In this document: piece by piece, positions 1 to 8,043 of the stretch | Numbering within the stretch: position 1 is the stretch's first letter | Layout of the letters: each line of letters begins with the position of its first letter | Assembly (NCBI GenBank): GCA_023384105.1 | Contig: JAHDXR010000004.1 | Location: 206,608-270,607 of the forward strand | Direction of reading: 5' to 3' | Length of the DNA: 64,000 nt | Source: Hyphomonadaceae bacterium | Lineage (GTDB): Bacteria; Pseudomonadota; Alphaproteobacteria; Caulobacterales; Aquidulcibacteraceae | Program-made: the position numbers and the translations under genes | The notes under the pieces: model-generated | Seen by the model: only the letters and a program-made list of their open reading frames with translations | Databases searched by the model: none | Told to the model about the DNA's origin: nothing

Positions 1-352
1 AGCGGTCCGGCGTCACGTTGCGCAGCCCCGGCACGCCATAGCGCTGGGCCGTGTCCTCGATCAGGTCGAGCCAGAACTGATCGTCCTTGTGCGGCCCTTC
101 GACGGCAACGCCGGTGCGCTCGCGCAGTTCGGCGGCGGCGCCGGCATGGTCGAGATGGCCGTGCGTCAGCCACATGCGCGTGAGCTTGAGCCCGAAATGA
201 TCGAGCGCGCCCAACAGATGCTCGGCGTCGCCGCCCGGATCGACGAACGCCGCATGCTTCGTCTCCTCGTTCCAGATCAGCGAGCAATTCTGCTGCAGCG
301 CCGTCACCGGGATGATGCGGACCTGCAGTTTGGGCCGTTGCGGTTCAGTCAT
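1..352 (-). CDS. MBL-fold metallo-hydrolase, C-terminus beyond window
   Basis: The N-terminal 117 residues of a metallo-beta-lactamase-fold hydrolase read leftwards off the window edge. The zinc-binding signature THGHLDHAG (HxHxDH) is intact about 60 residues in, preceded by a typical first beta-strand block ending FVDPGG. The family includes glyoxalase II-like thioesterases, which hydrolyse S-lactoylglutathione and similar substrates. The start is the ATG giving MTEPQRPK. The downstream half, with the remaining metal ligands, is missing, so the substrate cannot be assigned. Confidence 0.85.
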   Translation of the reverse strand, partial: MTEPQRPKLQVRIIPVTALQQNCSLIWNEETKHAAFVDPGGDAEHLLGALDHFGLKLTRMWLTHGHLDHAGAAAELRERTGVAVEGPHKDDQFWLDLIEDTAQRYGVPGLRNVTPDR

Positions 353-422
353 GGCGTCTGGGATGTGGTTTTTCAGGCGGCGGCGCAAGGGCCTGCGCCG
401 CTGGAGGCTGCGTCCGGCCAGG

Positions 423-451
423 TTGGTGACGGGGCGTAACTATGCTATTTT
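423..451 (+). promoter_or_regulatory. possible sigma70-like promoter of the toxin-antitoxin operon
   Basis: TTGGTG at 423-428 and TATTTT at 446-451 are separated by 17 bases. The predicted transcription start falls at about the ATG at 458, and no purine-rich ribosome-binding site precedes that ATG. The message may therefore be leaderless. This is read by eye only. Confidence 0.3.
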
Positions 452-457
452 GATAAT

Positions 458-757
458 ATGGCCGACAATGGCAAGCTCACCATTACGCTCGATAAGCGCA
501 CGGCGCAGCGCTTGGCCGACCGCGCGCGCGAGGAAGGCGTTTCGCCGGAGCGGTACGCCGCCGAGGCGGTGGCGGAAATCGTCGCCGAGCGCGACCCGGA
601 GCCCTGGCCTCCTCTGTCCGTCAGCGACGAGGAGCTGCGTGCGTCAGTCGAGCGTCAACGTCGAGACATTGAGGCGGGCGCGGCGAAGCTTTACCCGCAC
701 GAAGAGGTGATGGCTGAGGCGCATGCAATTCTGAAGGCTCGTGCAGCAAAGCCGTGA
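458..757 (+). CDS. type II antitoxin, ribbon-helix-helix (ParD/CopG-like)
   Basis: A 99-residue protein with a short N-terminal ribbon-helix-helix pattern (KLTITLDKRTAQRLADRA, then a second helix). It is followed by a charged, helical C-terminal tail of the kind that wraps the toxin. It overlaps the next gene by four bases (GTGA), the usual coupling of antitoxin and toxin. Such antitoxins neutralise the toxin and repress their own promoter as dimers. The family assignment rests on size, pattern and partner; the sequence is not close to a named subtype I recognise. Confidence 0.75.
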   Translation: MADNGKLTITLDKRTAQRLADRAREEGVSPERYAAEAVAEIVAERDPEPWPPLSVSDEELRASVERQRRDIEAGAAKLYPHEEVMAEAHAILKARAAKP

Positions 758-1023
758 AGCGGCTTCTCTGGTCGAGCGAGGCTCGTTTGGACCTCTTAGC
801 GATTGCCAAATACCACGCCGATCCGCGCGTTGCGCTGCTTCTGCTTGAACGCATCGAAAGCGCCGCTGAGCGGCTCAGGCGTTTCGACACAGGCAGACCG
901 GGCCGGGCGCTGGGAACGCGCGAAAAAAGCGTTGGCAGAACGCGGCACGTTCTTGTCCACGAAGCGCATCCTGATCGCATCGTTGTGTTCAGGGTCGTTC
1001 ATATGTTGCGCGATTGGCCTTAA
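754..1023 (+). CDS. type II toxin of the RelE/ParE superfamily
   Basis: An 89-residue basic protein with the ParE/RelE layout: an N-terminal strand (KRLLWSSEARLDL), helices ending near RIESAAERL, and a C-terminal beta-hairpin (RHVLVHEAHPDRIVVFRVVH). The GTG start lies inside the antitoxin stop codon, so the two are translationally coupled. ParE toxins poison DNA gyrase and RelE toxins cut mRNA on the ribosome; the sequence alone does not decide between them. The pair is probably a stand-alone accessory module between chromosomal genes. Confidence 0.8.
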   Translation: MKRLLWSSEARLDLLAIAKYHADPRVALLLLERIESAAERLRRFDTGRPGRALGTREKSVGRTRHVLVHEAHPDRIVVFRVVHMLRDWP

Positions 1024-1032
1024 TCCGCGTCC

Positions 1033-1695
1033 TCACCACGGCAGCTCTTCGCCCGTCCCGGCGTGGACGAATTTGCCGCTTGTCGTCAGCGTCAGCGCGT
1101 CGATCCGCGCGATCACGCCGCGGGCGGCGTCTTCCGGCGGGACGCCGTGTCGGCCGGTCATCTCCGTCGCCACCATGCCGGGATGGATCAGCGCCACCGC
1201 GATTCCACGCGCCTTGAGGTCGTGCGCCAGCGACACGCCGGCCGCGTTCACCGCCGCCTTCGACATGCGGTAGCCGTAATAGCCGCCCGAGCCATTGTCG
1301 GCGATCGAGCCCATCCGGCTGGTGATGATGGCCACTTTGCTCCCGGCGTGGAGCAGCGGCGCCAGCGCCGCCGTCACCCGCAGCGGCCCCAGTGCGTTCA
1401 CCGCGAACTGCTCGGCGACCGCGTCGAAGTCCATCCGGTCGAGGCTTTCGCTGCGCAGAATGCCGGCATTGTTCACCAGCACGTCGAGCGCTACGCCGTT
1501 CAGCCGCCGCGCCAGCTCCGCCACCGAGGCGGCGTCGCTGACGTCGATCCCGGCTTCGATGCGCACGCCGAGCCGGTCCAACTCGGCGGAACCGGCGCGG
1601 CACACGGCGATCACCTGATCGCCGCGCGCCTTCAGCCGCCTGCACAGCTCAAGCCCGATGCCGCGGTTCGCGCCGGTGACGAGCGCAAGTCCCAT
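1033..1695 (-). CDS. short-chain dehydrogenase/reductase (SDR)
   Basis: A 220-residue classical SDR that should use NAD(P)H to reduce a carbonyl or oxidise an alcohol. It has the Rossmann motif TGANRGIG at residues 7-14, the NNAG motif and the catalytic Tyr/Lys pair in YGYRMSKAA. The start MGLALVTG was chosen because the open frame upstream is low-complexity and Arg/Ala-rich. The substrate is unknown. It is convergent with the toxin gene and about 40 bases downstream of the DUF4198-type gene on the same strand. Confidence 0.88.
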   Translation of the reverse strand: MGLALVTGANRGIGLELCRRLKARGDQVIAVCRAGSAELDRLGVRIEAGIDVSDAASVAELARRLNGVALDVLVNNAGILRSESLDRMDFDAVAEQFAVNALGPLRVTAALAPLLHAGSKVAIITSRMGSIADNGSGGYYGYRMSKAAVNAAGVSLAHDLKARGIAVALIHPGMVATEMTGRHGVPPEDAARGVIARIDALTLTTSGKFVHAGTGEELPW

Positions 1696-1738
1696 GATGA
1701 ACCTCCTTCGGCGCTTCTGTCCTCGCGCGGCGAGGCGG

Positions 1739-2608
1739 TTAGAACTGGCGGTTGCGGCCCAGGCGGCGCGTGTTGCGGCGGTCGGTTTCCCGCGCCGCCT
1801 CGCGTTCGCGCTCGGCGACATCGTAGCCGGCGGGAACCTGCGCGTAGGCCTCGAACGTCAGCGTCGTCGTGTAGCTGCCGACCTGCGCGGGCGAGCCGGG
1901 CGGCATGTCGGCGCGATGGCGCGCGGCGATCACGTAATGGCCGGGCGCATCGAAGCTGAAGCGCGCGCGTCCGGCGTCGTCGGTTACGGCGTAGCGGTCG
2001 AGATCGGTGTCCGGCGCGCCTTCGCCGTAGAGCACCACCGCCGTATTCGCCAGCGGCGCGCCGTCGAACAGCACTTCGACCTCCAGGCCTTCTGCGGCGC
2101 TCACCTGGTTCGGATGCGTGATCGGCCGGATCGCGAGGCGCCCGCGCGGCTGGTCCACGACGGTGCGGCTCGGCTGCCCACGCGTGATGTAGGTAACCGC
2201 AAGCGTCACCGTTTGCAGCGTCGTCACCGGCGCGTCCGCCGGCGCCGTTTCGCCTGCTGCGAGTTGGCGCCACTGGCCGTCGACGCCGACAAGCGTCGTG
2301 ACGTTTCCGAACTGTTCGCCGGTGGTGATGCGATAGGTGCCGCCGATCGGCAGATCGGCGTGCAGCCGCGTCGAGGCGCCTTCGATCGCGATTCGCTCGA
2401 ACACGACCGGCGTGCCGTCTGGATTGGCGCCGGTGATGTCGGCGGGCACCGCGATTTCCGGCGTGAAGAACGTGTTCGCGAACGCGCCTTCGACAGTGAC
2501 GTCGCGGCCTTCCGGCCAATAGGTCTGCGGCTTCAGGTACGATGTATAAGCGGCGGCGGGCGCCGTGGCCAAAGCCAGCAGCGTCGCCGCGAGGAGGAGC
2601 TTTCTCAT
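1739..2608 (-). CDS. secreted DUF4198-type protein
   Basis: A 289-residue exported protein. The N-terminus MRKLLLAATLLALATAPAAA is a clear signal peptide followed by YTSYLKPQTYWPEG. The body looks like two beta-sandwich modules, ending with a segment that resembles a carboxypeptidase-regulatory/Big-like fold (LEVEVLFDGAPLANTAVVLY). This arrangement matches the DUF4198 family, often found near metal-uptake genes, though no such neighbours are present here. The start was set at the signal peptide; the tail is Arg-rich. Confidence 0.75.
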   Translation of the reverse strand: MRKLLLAATLLALATAPAAAYTSYLKPQTYWPEGRDVTVEGAFANTFFTPEIAVPADITGANPDGTPVVFERIAIEGASTRLHADLPIGGTYRITTGEQFGNVTTLVGVDGQWRQLAAGETAPADAPVTTLQTVTLAVTYITRGQPSRTVVDQPRGRLAIRPITHPNQVSAAEGLEVEVLFDGAPLANTAVVLYGEGAPDTDLDRYAVTDDAGRARFSFDAPGHYVIAARHRADMPPGSPAQVGSYTTTLTFEAYAQVPAGYDVAEREREAARETDRRNTRRLGRNRQF

Positions 2609-2698
2609 AATCTCTCGCCTGCTGTGCGCGGATGTCGGCCCGCGCCTGATCCCAGGCGAAAATTCACACAATTGCCCCGTGCGTTTCAATGTTCAATT

Positions 2699-3073
2699 TT
2701 AGCGCGGCCTCCCGTCCAGCAGCGCCAGCAGCCCCAGCACCGCCTTCACCGTGAACCAGACCATGACGATGAAGCCGGCGAACGCCGCCAGCCACAGAAT
2801 CGGGAACCCGACCAGCACCACCGTCAGCAGCAGGCCGATGCCGGTCGCGATGGCGATGCCGATGGCCCACCAGAACGCGATCCACCAGACGCGAATCTGG
2901 TCCTCCAGGTGCGAGCGCGCCAGCGGGCCGGCGCCGTCGCGGCTCGCATAGGCCACGATCACGCCGATCAGCGCAAACACCGCCGCGCTCGGAATGCTGA
3001 GCAGATAGAGCGCGTAAACGACGAACACCGCGCCGCGTCCTGCGTCCGGATAAGCGGTTTCTTGCGTGGTCAT
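2699..3073 (-). CDS. DUF4870-like small membrane protein
   Basis: A 124-residue integral membrane protein with three hydrophobic helices: near residues 16-40, 65-85 and 88-112. The pattern HLEDQIRVWWIAF after the first helix is typical of the DUF4870/Tic20-like family. The ATG giving MTTQETAY is preferred because GGAG sits six bases upstream; the longer reading would need a TTG. A 12-base direct repeat lies just upstream. Function is unknown. Confidence 0.75.
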   Translation of the reverse strand: MTTQETAYPDAGRGAVFVVYALYLLSIPSAAVFALIGVIVAYASRDGAGPLARSHLEDQIRVWWIAFWWAIGIAIATGIGLLLTVVLVGFPILWLAAFAGFIVMVWFTVKAVLGLLALLDGRPR

Positions 3074-3111
3074 GCCGATCTCCAACGAGGCCTCCAACGA
3101 GGCAGGGCGCC

Positions 3112-4023
3112 TCAGGTTCCCTTACGCTTACGCGACAGCGGATGGGCTGTCTCCACCAGCGTCTTCAGCCGGCCTTCGGCGACATGGGTGTACACCTGAG
3201 TCGTTGCGATGTCGGCGTGGCCCAGGAGCGTCTGCACCGTGCGCAGATCGGCGCCGCCCTCGACCAGATGCGTCGCGAACGCGTGCCGCAGCACGTGCGG
3301 CGAAACCCGAGCCGGATCGACGCCGGCCTTGAGCGAAGCCGCCTCCAGGATTTGCGCCACCCGCCGGCGCGTCAGCTTGCCGTCGGCGGCGGAGGCGGAA
3401 GGGAACAGCCAGCGCGCGGCTTTTTCCCGCTGCGCCGCGTTTTCGGGCAGCAGGCCCGCACGCGCGGCGAGGTGCGCTTCGAGCGCGCGCAGCGCCGGTT
3501 GTCCCAGCGCCGCCAGCCGCTCCTTGCCGCCCTTGCCTTCGATGATCATGTGATCCTGGCCCGGCCGCGGCGCCGCGCGAAGCGGCAGCGACACCAGTTC
3601 GCTCACCCGCAATCCCGCGCCATATAGAAGCTCGATGATCGCCTTGTCGCGCGCATTCTCGGCCGCTGCGATCAGCCGTTCGATCTCGTCCACGCTCAGC
3701 GTCTTCGGCAAAGCCCGCGCGCGCTTGGGCGCGTCGAGCCGTGCGGTCGGATCGTCGCCGCGCAGGTTTTCCTGCAGCAGGAAATGGAAGAACTGGCGCA
3801 GCGCCGAGATTCGCCGCCGCGCCGTCGCCGGAGAGAGCCCGCGCCGGGCCAGTCCCGCCACATACGCTTCGATCGTGTCTGCGCTCGCCTGCGCCAGCGC
3901 GCCCTTCACCTGCGCGCGCGCGTCCTCCAGATCGCGCGCATACGCGTCGAGCGTATTCGCCCGCGCCCCGCGCTCGGCGGAGAGCATCTCCAGAAAAGCC
4001 TCGATCAGCGCTGAGTCGGACAT
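3112..4023 (-). CDS. xerD: tyrosine recombinase XerD
   Basis: A 303-residue tyrosine recombinase, the usual XerC/XerD length. It has an N-terminal SAM-like DNA-binding domain (about 1-100) and a catalytic domain. All catalytic residues are visible: R139 in GLRVSEL, K164 in the EGKGGKER hairpin, H243-x-x-R246 in HVLRHAFATHL, H269 in LLGHADI and Y278 in VYTHV. XerD works with XerC and FtsK to resolve chromosome dimers at dif. The location next to aroK/aroB favours XerD over XerC, as in Caulobacter-like genomes; this is inference from context. Confidence 0.9.
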   Translation of the reverse strand: MSDSALIEAFLEMLSAERGARANTLDAYARDLEDARAQVKGALAQASADTIEAYVAGLARRGLSPATARRRISALRQFFHFLLQENLRGDDPTARLDAPKRARALPKTLSVDEIERLIAAAENARDKAIIELLYGAGLRVSELVSLPLRAAPRPGQDHMIIEGKGGKERLAALGQPALRALEAHLAARAGLLPENAAQREKAARWLFPSASAADGKLTRRRVAQILEAASLKAGVDPARVSPHVLRHAFATHLVEGGADLRTVQTLLGHADIATTQVYTHVAEGRLKTLVETAHPLSRKRKGT

Positions 4024-4070
4024 GCGCCGACCATACCAGCCAACACCGCGTTTCGCCGAGCCTCACCCCC

Positions 4071-4190
4071 GCCCGCGCTCCCCGGACGCAGCCCGGCGAA
4101 AGCCGGGGTGCGAGCCGGGGCCCAGGGGTGACGCGCGGTGCGTTCGCTCCTGGGTCCCGGCTCTTCGCTTCGCTGCGGCCGGGAAGCGTG
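4071..4190. repeat. dispersed palindromic repeat, family A copy 1
   Basis: An intergenic block beginning with a CCCCGGACGCAGC core and continuing GCGAAAGCCGGGGTGCGA. It ends with an inverted arm GGCCGGGAAGCG. The same layout recurs at 9331-9469, so this is a dispersed, probably mobile palindromic element rather than gene sequence. Confidence 0.75.
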
Positions 4191-4212
4191 CTGGGGGCCA
4201 GCAGCGGACGCC

Positions 4213-5829
4213 TTACCCCGGCTGCCCCGCCAGCAGCGCTTCCACGGCGATCCGCCGCGCATCGTCGTCCAGCCGCAGCGCGCGCAGCGTGCGCAGCACG
4301 CGCTCCAGCGATTCCGCGTCGAGCCGGGCGGGGCCGGCTTCGCCCAGCGCCGCCGCGGCGAGCAGGGCGGCTTCGCCGGTTGCGCCGCGCTCCGCCGCCG
4401 CCGACAGCGCCAGCATCACGCCTGCGTCGGCGCGTGCGCCGCCTTGCGGCGCATGCGCGAGCAGGAAGGTCTGCACCGCGCCGTTCGCCGGCGCGCCCAG
4501 CGCCGCCATGATCGCGACATCGCGCGCCGCCGCGCGCGGCTGGCTCGCGCCGCGGTCGATCCGCCGCTGCATCGCCGTCGCGCCGGTGTCGCCGCGCAGG
4601 CCGGTCATCACCGCGAGCGCCGCGTCGAGCGGAGCGAGCGCCGCTTCGTCGACGCCGGCCTGGCGCGCGCTGGCGACGAGACGCTGCGCCACCTGCGCAT
4701 CGCCATTGGCGATCGAAGCGCGCGCGAACAGCAGCGCCGCGCCCTGGTCCGGCGCAGTCTGCAGCGTGTTGACGTCGTCGCGGAAGAAGCGCGCCGCGGC
4801 GTAGAACTCGGACGTGTTGGAAGCCTGCCGCAGCACCTCGGCGATGGCCGCGCCGCGCTCGAGCGCGGCCGCGTCCGGCTCCGCCGGCGCCGCCGCGATC
4901 CGGCGCAGCGCCGTCACGTAAGGCGGCAGCGCCGAGCTGATGTCCGCCGGCGTCGCGGTGAAGATCGTCCGCGCGTCCTCTGCGCCGATCGCGCCGCGCT
5001 GGAACGCCAGCGCCGCCGCCTGCGCGCGCTGCGGCTGCGGCGTCTGCTCATTGCGCGCCAGCGTCACGAGCGCCAGCGTCGAGGAATTGTTCAGCGGGTT
5101 GGGGCCCGGACGCAGCTGTCCGGCCAGCGAAAGCTGCACGGAGAGCGAATTGTCCCAGCGCGCCGCGGGCGGGCGCGGCCCCGGCGCACCGCCGGCCGCG
5201 GCCACCGCGCCGGTATACCAGGCGTCGTCCGCGCCCTGCGCCCGCGCCAGTTCCAGCGCGAGATCGGCCGCGGTGCGGTCCCCGCCCGCCGCCGCGCAAT
5301 AGGCGCGCAGCCTGAGCAGGAACGCCGGCGCGATTTCGCCGACGCTGGCGTTGCGCCCGCGCGCGCATGCGGCGTTGCGCTGGCCGCGCGCCAGTTCGGC
5401 TTGCGCGCCATATTGCGCGATCACCGGATCGGCCGCGGAGGCGCCGGCGCCCGAAACCAGCATCGCCAGCCGGTCGGCCGCGCCCATGCGCCCGATCGCT
5501 TCAAAACGCTTGCGCGCCGCCGCTTGCGCATCGCCGCGCGGCGCGTCGCCGCCTGTGAACAGCACGCGCTGCGCCAGCGCCAGCGCGCCGGGCGAGCCAT
5601 AGGCCGCCGGCAGCTTGTCGAACGCCGCCGCCAGGACGTCCGGATCGCTGCGCGACCACAGATCGGGCGCCAGCGCCCCGTCGCTGCGCGCCAGCGCGCT
5701 TACGCTCCATGCGTCGAGTTCCTGCAGCGCCTGGGCCTCGATCGGCGCCGGCAGCGCGCTTTGCGCCATCGCGGCGGAGAACAGGGCGAGGGCTGCGAAA
5801 GCGGCCAGGGCGGCGGTTCTCGTGCGCAT
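4213..5829 (-). CDS. secreted alpha-helical protein of unknown function
   Basis: A 538-residue exported protein, very Ala-rich and apparently all-helical, with many degenerate helix-turn-helix pairs suggestive of TPR-like solenoid folding. The signal peptide is MRTRTAALAAFAALALFSAA followed by MAQ. I recognise no catalytic motif. It sits in the conserved xerD-aroK interval, and its stop is separated from xerD by a dispersed repeat. It probably acts in the periplasm, but no function can be assigned. Confidence 0.7.
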   Translation of the reverse strand: MRTRTAALAAFAALALFSAAMAQSALPAPIEAQALQELDAWSVSALARSDGALAPDLWSRSDPDVLAAAFDKLPAAYGSPGALALAQRVLFTGGDAPRGDAQAAARKRFEAIGRMGAADRLAMLVSGAGASAADPVIAQYGAQAELARGQRNAACARGRNASVGEIAPAFLLRLRAYCAAAGGDRTAADLALELARAQGADDAWYTGAVAAAGGAPGPRPPAARWDNSLSVQLSLAGQLRPGPNPLNNSSTLALVTLARNEQTPQPQRAQAAALAFQRGAIGAEDARTIFTATPADISSALPPYVTALRRIAAAPAEPDAAALERGAAIAEVLRQASNTSEFYAAARFFRDDVNTLQTAPDQGAALLFARASIANGDAQVAQRLVASARQAGVDEAALAPLDAALAVMTGLRGDTGATAMQRRIDRGASQPRAAARDVAIMAALGAPANGAVQTFLLAHAPQGGARADAGVMLALSAAAERGATGEAALLAAAALGEAGPARLDAESLERVLRTLRALRLDDDARRIAVEALLAGQPG

Positions 5830-5835
5830 GTCGTC

Positions 5836-6024
5836 TTAGTCCTTGAATGCGTCCGGCAGCTCGACGCGGATTTCCTGCGGCTCGGGCGCGAGTTCGTCGG
5901 ACTGGCGGATGAAGAAGATGAACAGGCCGATGAAGGCGACTACCGCCACGCCGATGAACACCAGACGCGCCTGGGGCGGCGTCCGGCGGGCGAAAGAGCT
6001 GCGCCGACGTCTGCGTCTAAACAT
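5836..6024 (-). CDS. small single-pass membrane protein
   Basis: A 62-residue protein with an Arg-rich cytoplasmic start (MFRRRRRRSSF), one transmembrane helix at about residues 22-40 (LVFIGVAVVAFIGLFIFF) and an acidic periplasmic tail. It ends six bases before the next gene on the same strand starts, so the two are probably one operon. It is divergent from aroK. Function unknown. Confidence 0.7.
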   Translation of the reverse strand: MFRRRRRRSSFARRTPPQARLVFIGVAVVAFIGLFIFFIRQSDELAPEPQEIRVELPDAFKD

Positions 6025-6098
6025 ATCGCCTTCTTGGCCCCTGCCGTTGCGAGCGGGAAGGATTGCCCCCAAAATGTGGCGAGTTTCCAGTCCGGCCC

Positions 6099-6110
6099 GT
6101 GGTTAACCAC
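6099..6110. promoter_or_regulatory. 12-base perfect palindrome in divergent promoter region
   Basis: GTGGTTAACCAC lies between the divergent 62-residue membrane-protein gene and aroK. It carries the CtrA-type half-site TTAACC on both strands. It could be an operator, but no full TTAA-N7-TTAA site is present. Confidence 0.3.
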
Positions 6111-6134
6111 TTCCGGGTCCTTTTGAGGTGATTC

Positions 6135-6740
6135 GTGAGCCGCCCGGAGAGCAGCGACATCGGCGAGCGCCCCGACGCCGCCGCGGCGCTGCGGCAGCAG
6201 GCGGCGGGGCTGGTTCCGCCGCGCACCATCGCGCTCGTGGGCCTGATGGGCGCGGGCAAGACCACCGTGGGCCGGCGCCTGGCGCACGCTCTCGACCTGC
6301 CGTTCGCCGACGCCGACGCCGAGATCGTCAACGCCGCGGGGCAGAGCATCGAGACCATTTTCGCCGAGCACGGCGAGTGCGAGTTCCGCCGCGGCGAGCG
6401 CAAGGTGATCGCGCGCCTGCTCGAAGGCCCGGTTCACGTGCTCGCCACCGGCGGCGGCGCCTTCATCGATCCGCGCACCCGCGAGCTGATGAAGGAGCGC
6501 GCCATCTCGATCTGGCTCAAGGCGCCGCTCGAAGTGCTGATGAAGCGCGTCTCCAAGCGCAGCGGCCGCCCGCTGCTCAAGGAGGACGATCCGCTTGCCG
6601 TGATGCAGCGGCTGATGGGCGAGCGCTATCCGATCTACGCCGAAGCCGACATCACCGTCGAAACCAACGCCGGCCCGCACAACGTCGCCGTCAGCGCCAT
6701 CATCGAGGCGCTGCGCGAGCACCTGGCGGTGAAGGCATGA
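6135..6740 (+). CDS. aroK: shikimate kinase
   Basis: Phosphorylates shikimate with ATP in the fifth step of the chorismate pathway. The 201-residue protein has the P-loop GLMGAGKTT at residues 36-44, the shikimate-binding DADAEI and FRRGE segments, the GGGAF loop and the RPLL lid Arg. The GTG start follows a TGAGGTG ribosome-binding site, and the first 30 residues are a non-conserved extension common in alphaproteobacteria. aroB follows after a 190-base gap containing a dispersed repeat. Confidence 0.96.
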   Translation: MSRPESSDIGERPDAAAALRQQAAGLVPPRTIALVGLMGAGKTTVGRRLAHALDLPFADADAEIVNAAGQSIETIFAEHGECEFRRGERKVIARLLEGPVHVLATGGGAFIDPRTRELMKERAISIWLKAPLEVLMKRVSKRSGRPLLKEDDPLAVMQRLMGERYPIYAEADITVETNAGPHNVAVSAIIEALREHLAVKA

Positions 6741-6770
6741 TCGCCGCACCATCGACACAACGGTTCCCGT

Positions 6771-6902
6771 CCTCCCCCGCCAGGGGGAGGCAGCGCGCGC
6801 GGCGGCGCGCGACGGAGGGGTGGGCGCGAACTTCTGCAAACGCTGGCGCCGCCCCCCTCAGTCACCGTGCTTCGCACGCTGACAGCTCCCCCTATCGGGG
6901 GA
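6771..6902. repeat. dispersed palindromic repeat, family B copy 1
   Basis: Between aroK and aroB lies a block bounded by CCTCCCCCGCCAGGGGGAGG and an inverted CTCCCCCTATCGGGGGAG end. A related block occupies 23258-23390. The stems may fold in RNA and could attenuate aroK-aroB read-through; that is inference. Confidence 0.7.
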
Positions 6903-6933
6903 GAACGGGCGCTCACAAAACGAAATTCTCACA

Positions 6934-8043
6934 ATGACTCAAACCATCCCCGTCAACCTCGGCGCCCGCTCCTACGACGTGCGCGTCGGCCCCGGCCTGC
7001 TGCAGCGCGCGGGCGAACTGGTCGCGCCGTTCGCGCCGACCGGGCGCGTGTTCGTCGTCACCGACGAGAACGTGTTCCGCCTGCATCTTCCCGCCCTGTC
7101 GGCCAGCCTGCAGGCGGCGGGGCTTGCGGTGCAGAGCCTGAAGCTTCCCGCCGGCGAGCAGACCAAGAGCTTCAAGGGCCTGGAGAAGGTGCTGCGCGCG
7201 CTGCTGAAAGCCGGCATCAACCGGCGCGATCTCGTCGTCGCCTTCGGCGGCGGCGTGATCGGCGATCTGGCCGGGCTCGCCGCGGGGCTGGTCAAGCGCG
7301 GCGTCGATTTCGTGCAGATTCCGACGACGCTGCTTTCCCAAGTCGATTCCAGCGTCGGCGGCAAGACCGCGATCGACACGCCCGAAGGCAAGAACCTCGT
7401 CGGCCTGATCCACCAGCCGCGCCTCGTCATCGCCGACACCGGCGTGCTCGCCACGCTCAGCGAGCGCGAGCGCCGCGCCGGCTACGCCGAGATCGTCAAG
7501 CTCGGCCTCATCGCCGACGCGCGTTTCTTCGAATGGTGCGAAGCCAACGCCCGCGCCGTCCTCGCCTGCGAAACCGGCCCGCTCGCCCAGGCCATCGCCA
7601 AGGCCGTCGCCTTCAAGGCCGGCGTGGTCGAGCGCGACGAGACCGAGCAGGGCGAGCGCGCGCTGCTCAATCTCGGCCACACCTTCGCCCATGCGCTCGA
7701 AGGCCACGCCGGCTATGACGGCGCGCTGCTGCACGGCGAGGCCGTCGCCGCCGGCATGGGCCTCGCCTTCGAACTCTCGGCGCTGCTCGGCCTCTGCCGC
7801 GACGCCGAGGCCCGCCGCGTGCGCGCGCATCTCACGGAAGCCGGCTTCGTCACCGATCTGCGCCAGCTCCCCGGCGCGCCGTTCGACGTCGAGCGGCTGA
7901 TGGCCCTCGCCGCCGCCGACAAGAAGGCCCAGGCCGGCAAGCTCACCTTCATCCTGGCGCGCGGAATAGGCCGCGCCTTCATCGAGCCGGACACGCCCGC
8001 GGACGTCGTGCGCGAACTCCTGCAAGCCGAAACGAGATCATGA
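6934..8043 (+). CDS. aroB: 3-dehydroquinate synthase
   Basis: Converts DAHP to 3-dehydroquinate, the second shikimate-pathway step, using NAD+ and a divalent metal. The 369-residue protein has the nucleotide-binding GGGVIGDLAG at about 105-114, the PTTLLSQVDSSVGGKTAID signature at about 130-148 and the metal ligand histidines in LNLGHTFAHALE and LHGEAVAAG. It shares four bases (ATGA) with the downstream transporter gene. Confidence 0.97.
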   Translation: MTQTIPVNLGARSYDVRVGPGLLQRAGELVAPFAPTGRVFVVTDENVFRLHLPALSASLQAAGLAVQSLKLPAGEQTKSFKGLEKVLRALLKAGINRRDLVVAFGGGVIGDLAGLAAGLVKRGVDFVQIPTTLLSQVDSSVGGKTAIDTPEGKNLVGLIHQPRLVIADTGVLATLSERERRAGYAEIVKLGLIADARFFEWCEANARAVLACETGPLAQAIAKAVAFKAGVVERDETEQGERALLNLGHTFAHALEGHAGYDGALLHGEAVAAGMGLAFELSALLGLCRDAEARRVRAHLTEAGFVTDLRQLPGAPFDVERLMALAAADKKAQAGKLTFILARGIGRAFIEPDTPADVVRELLQAETRS

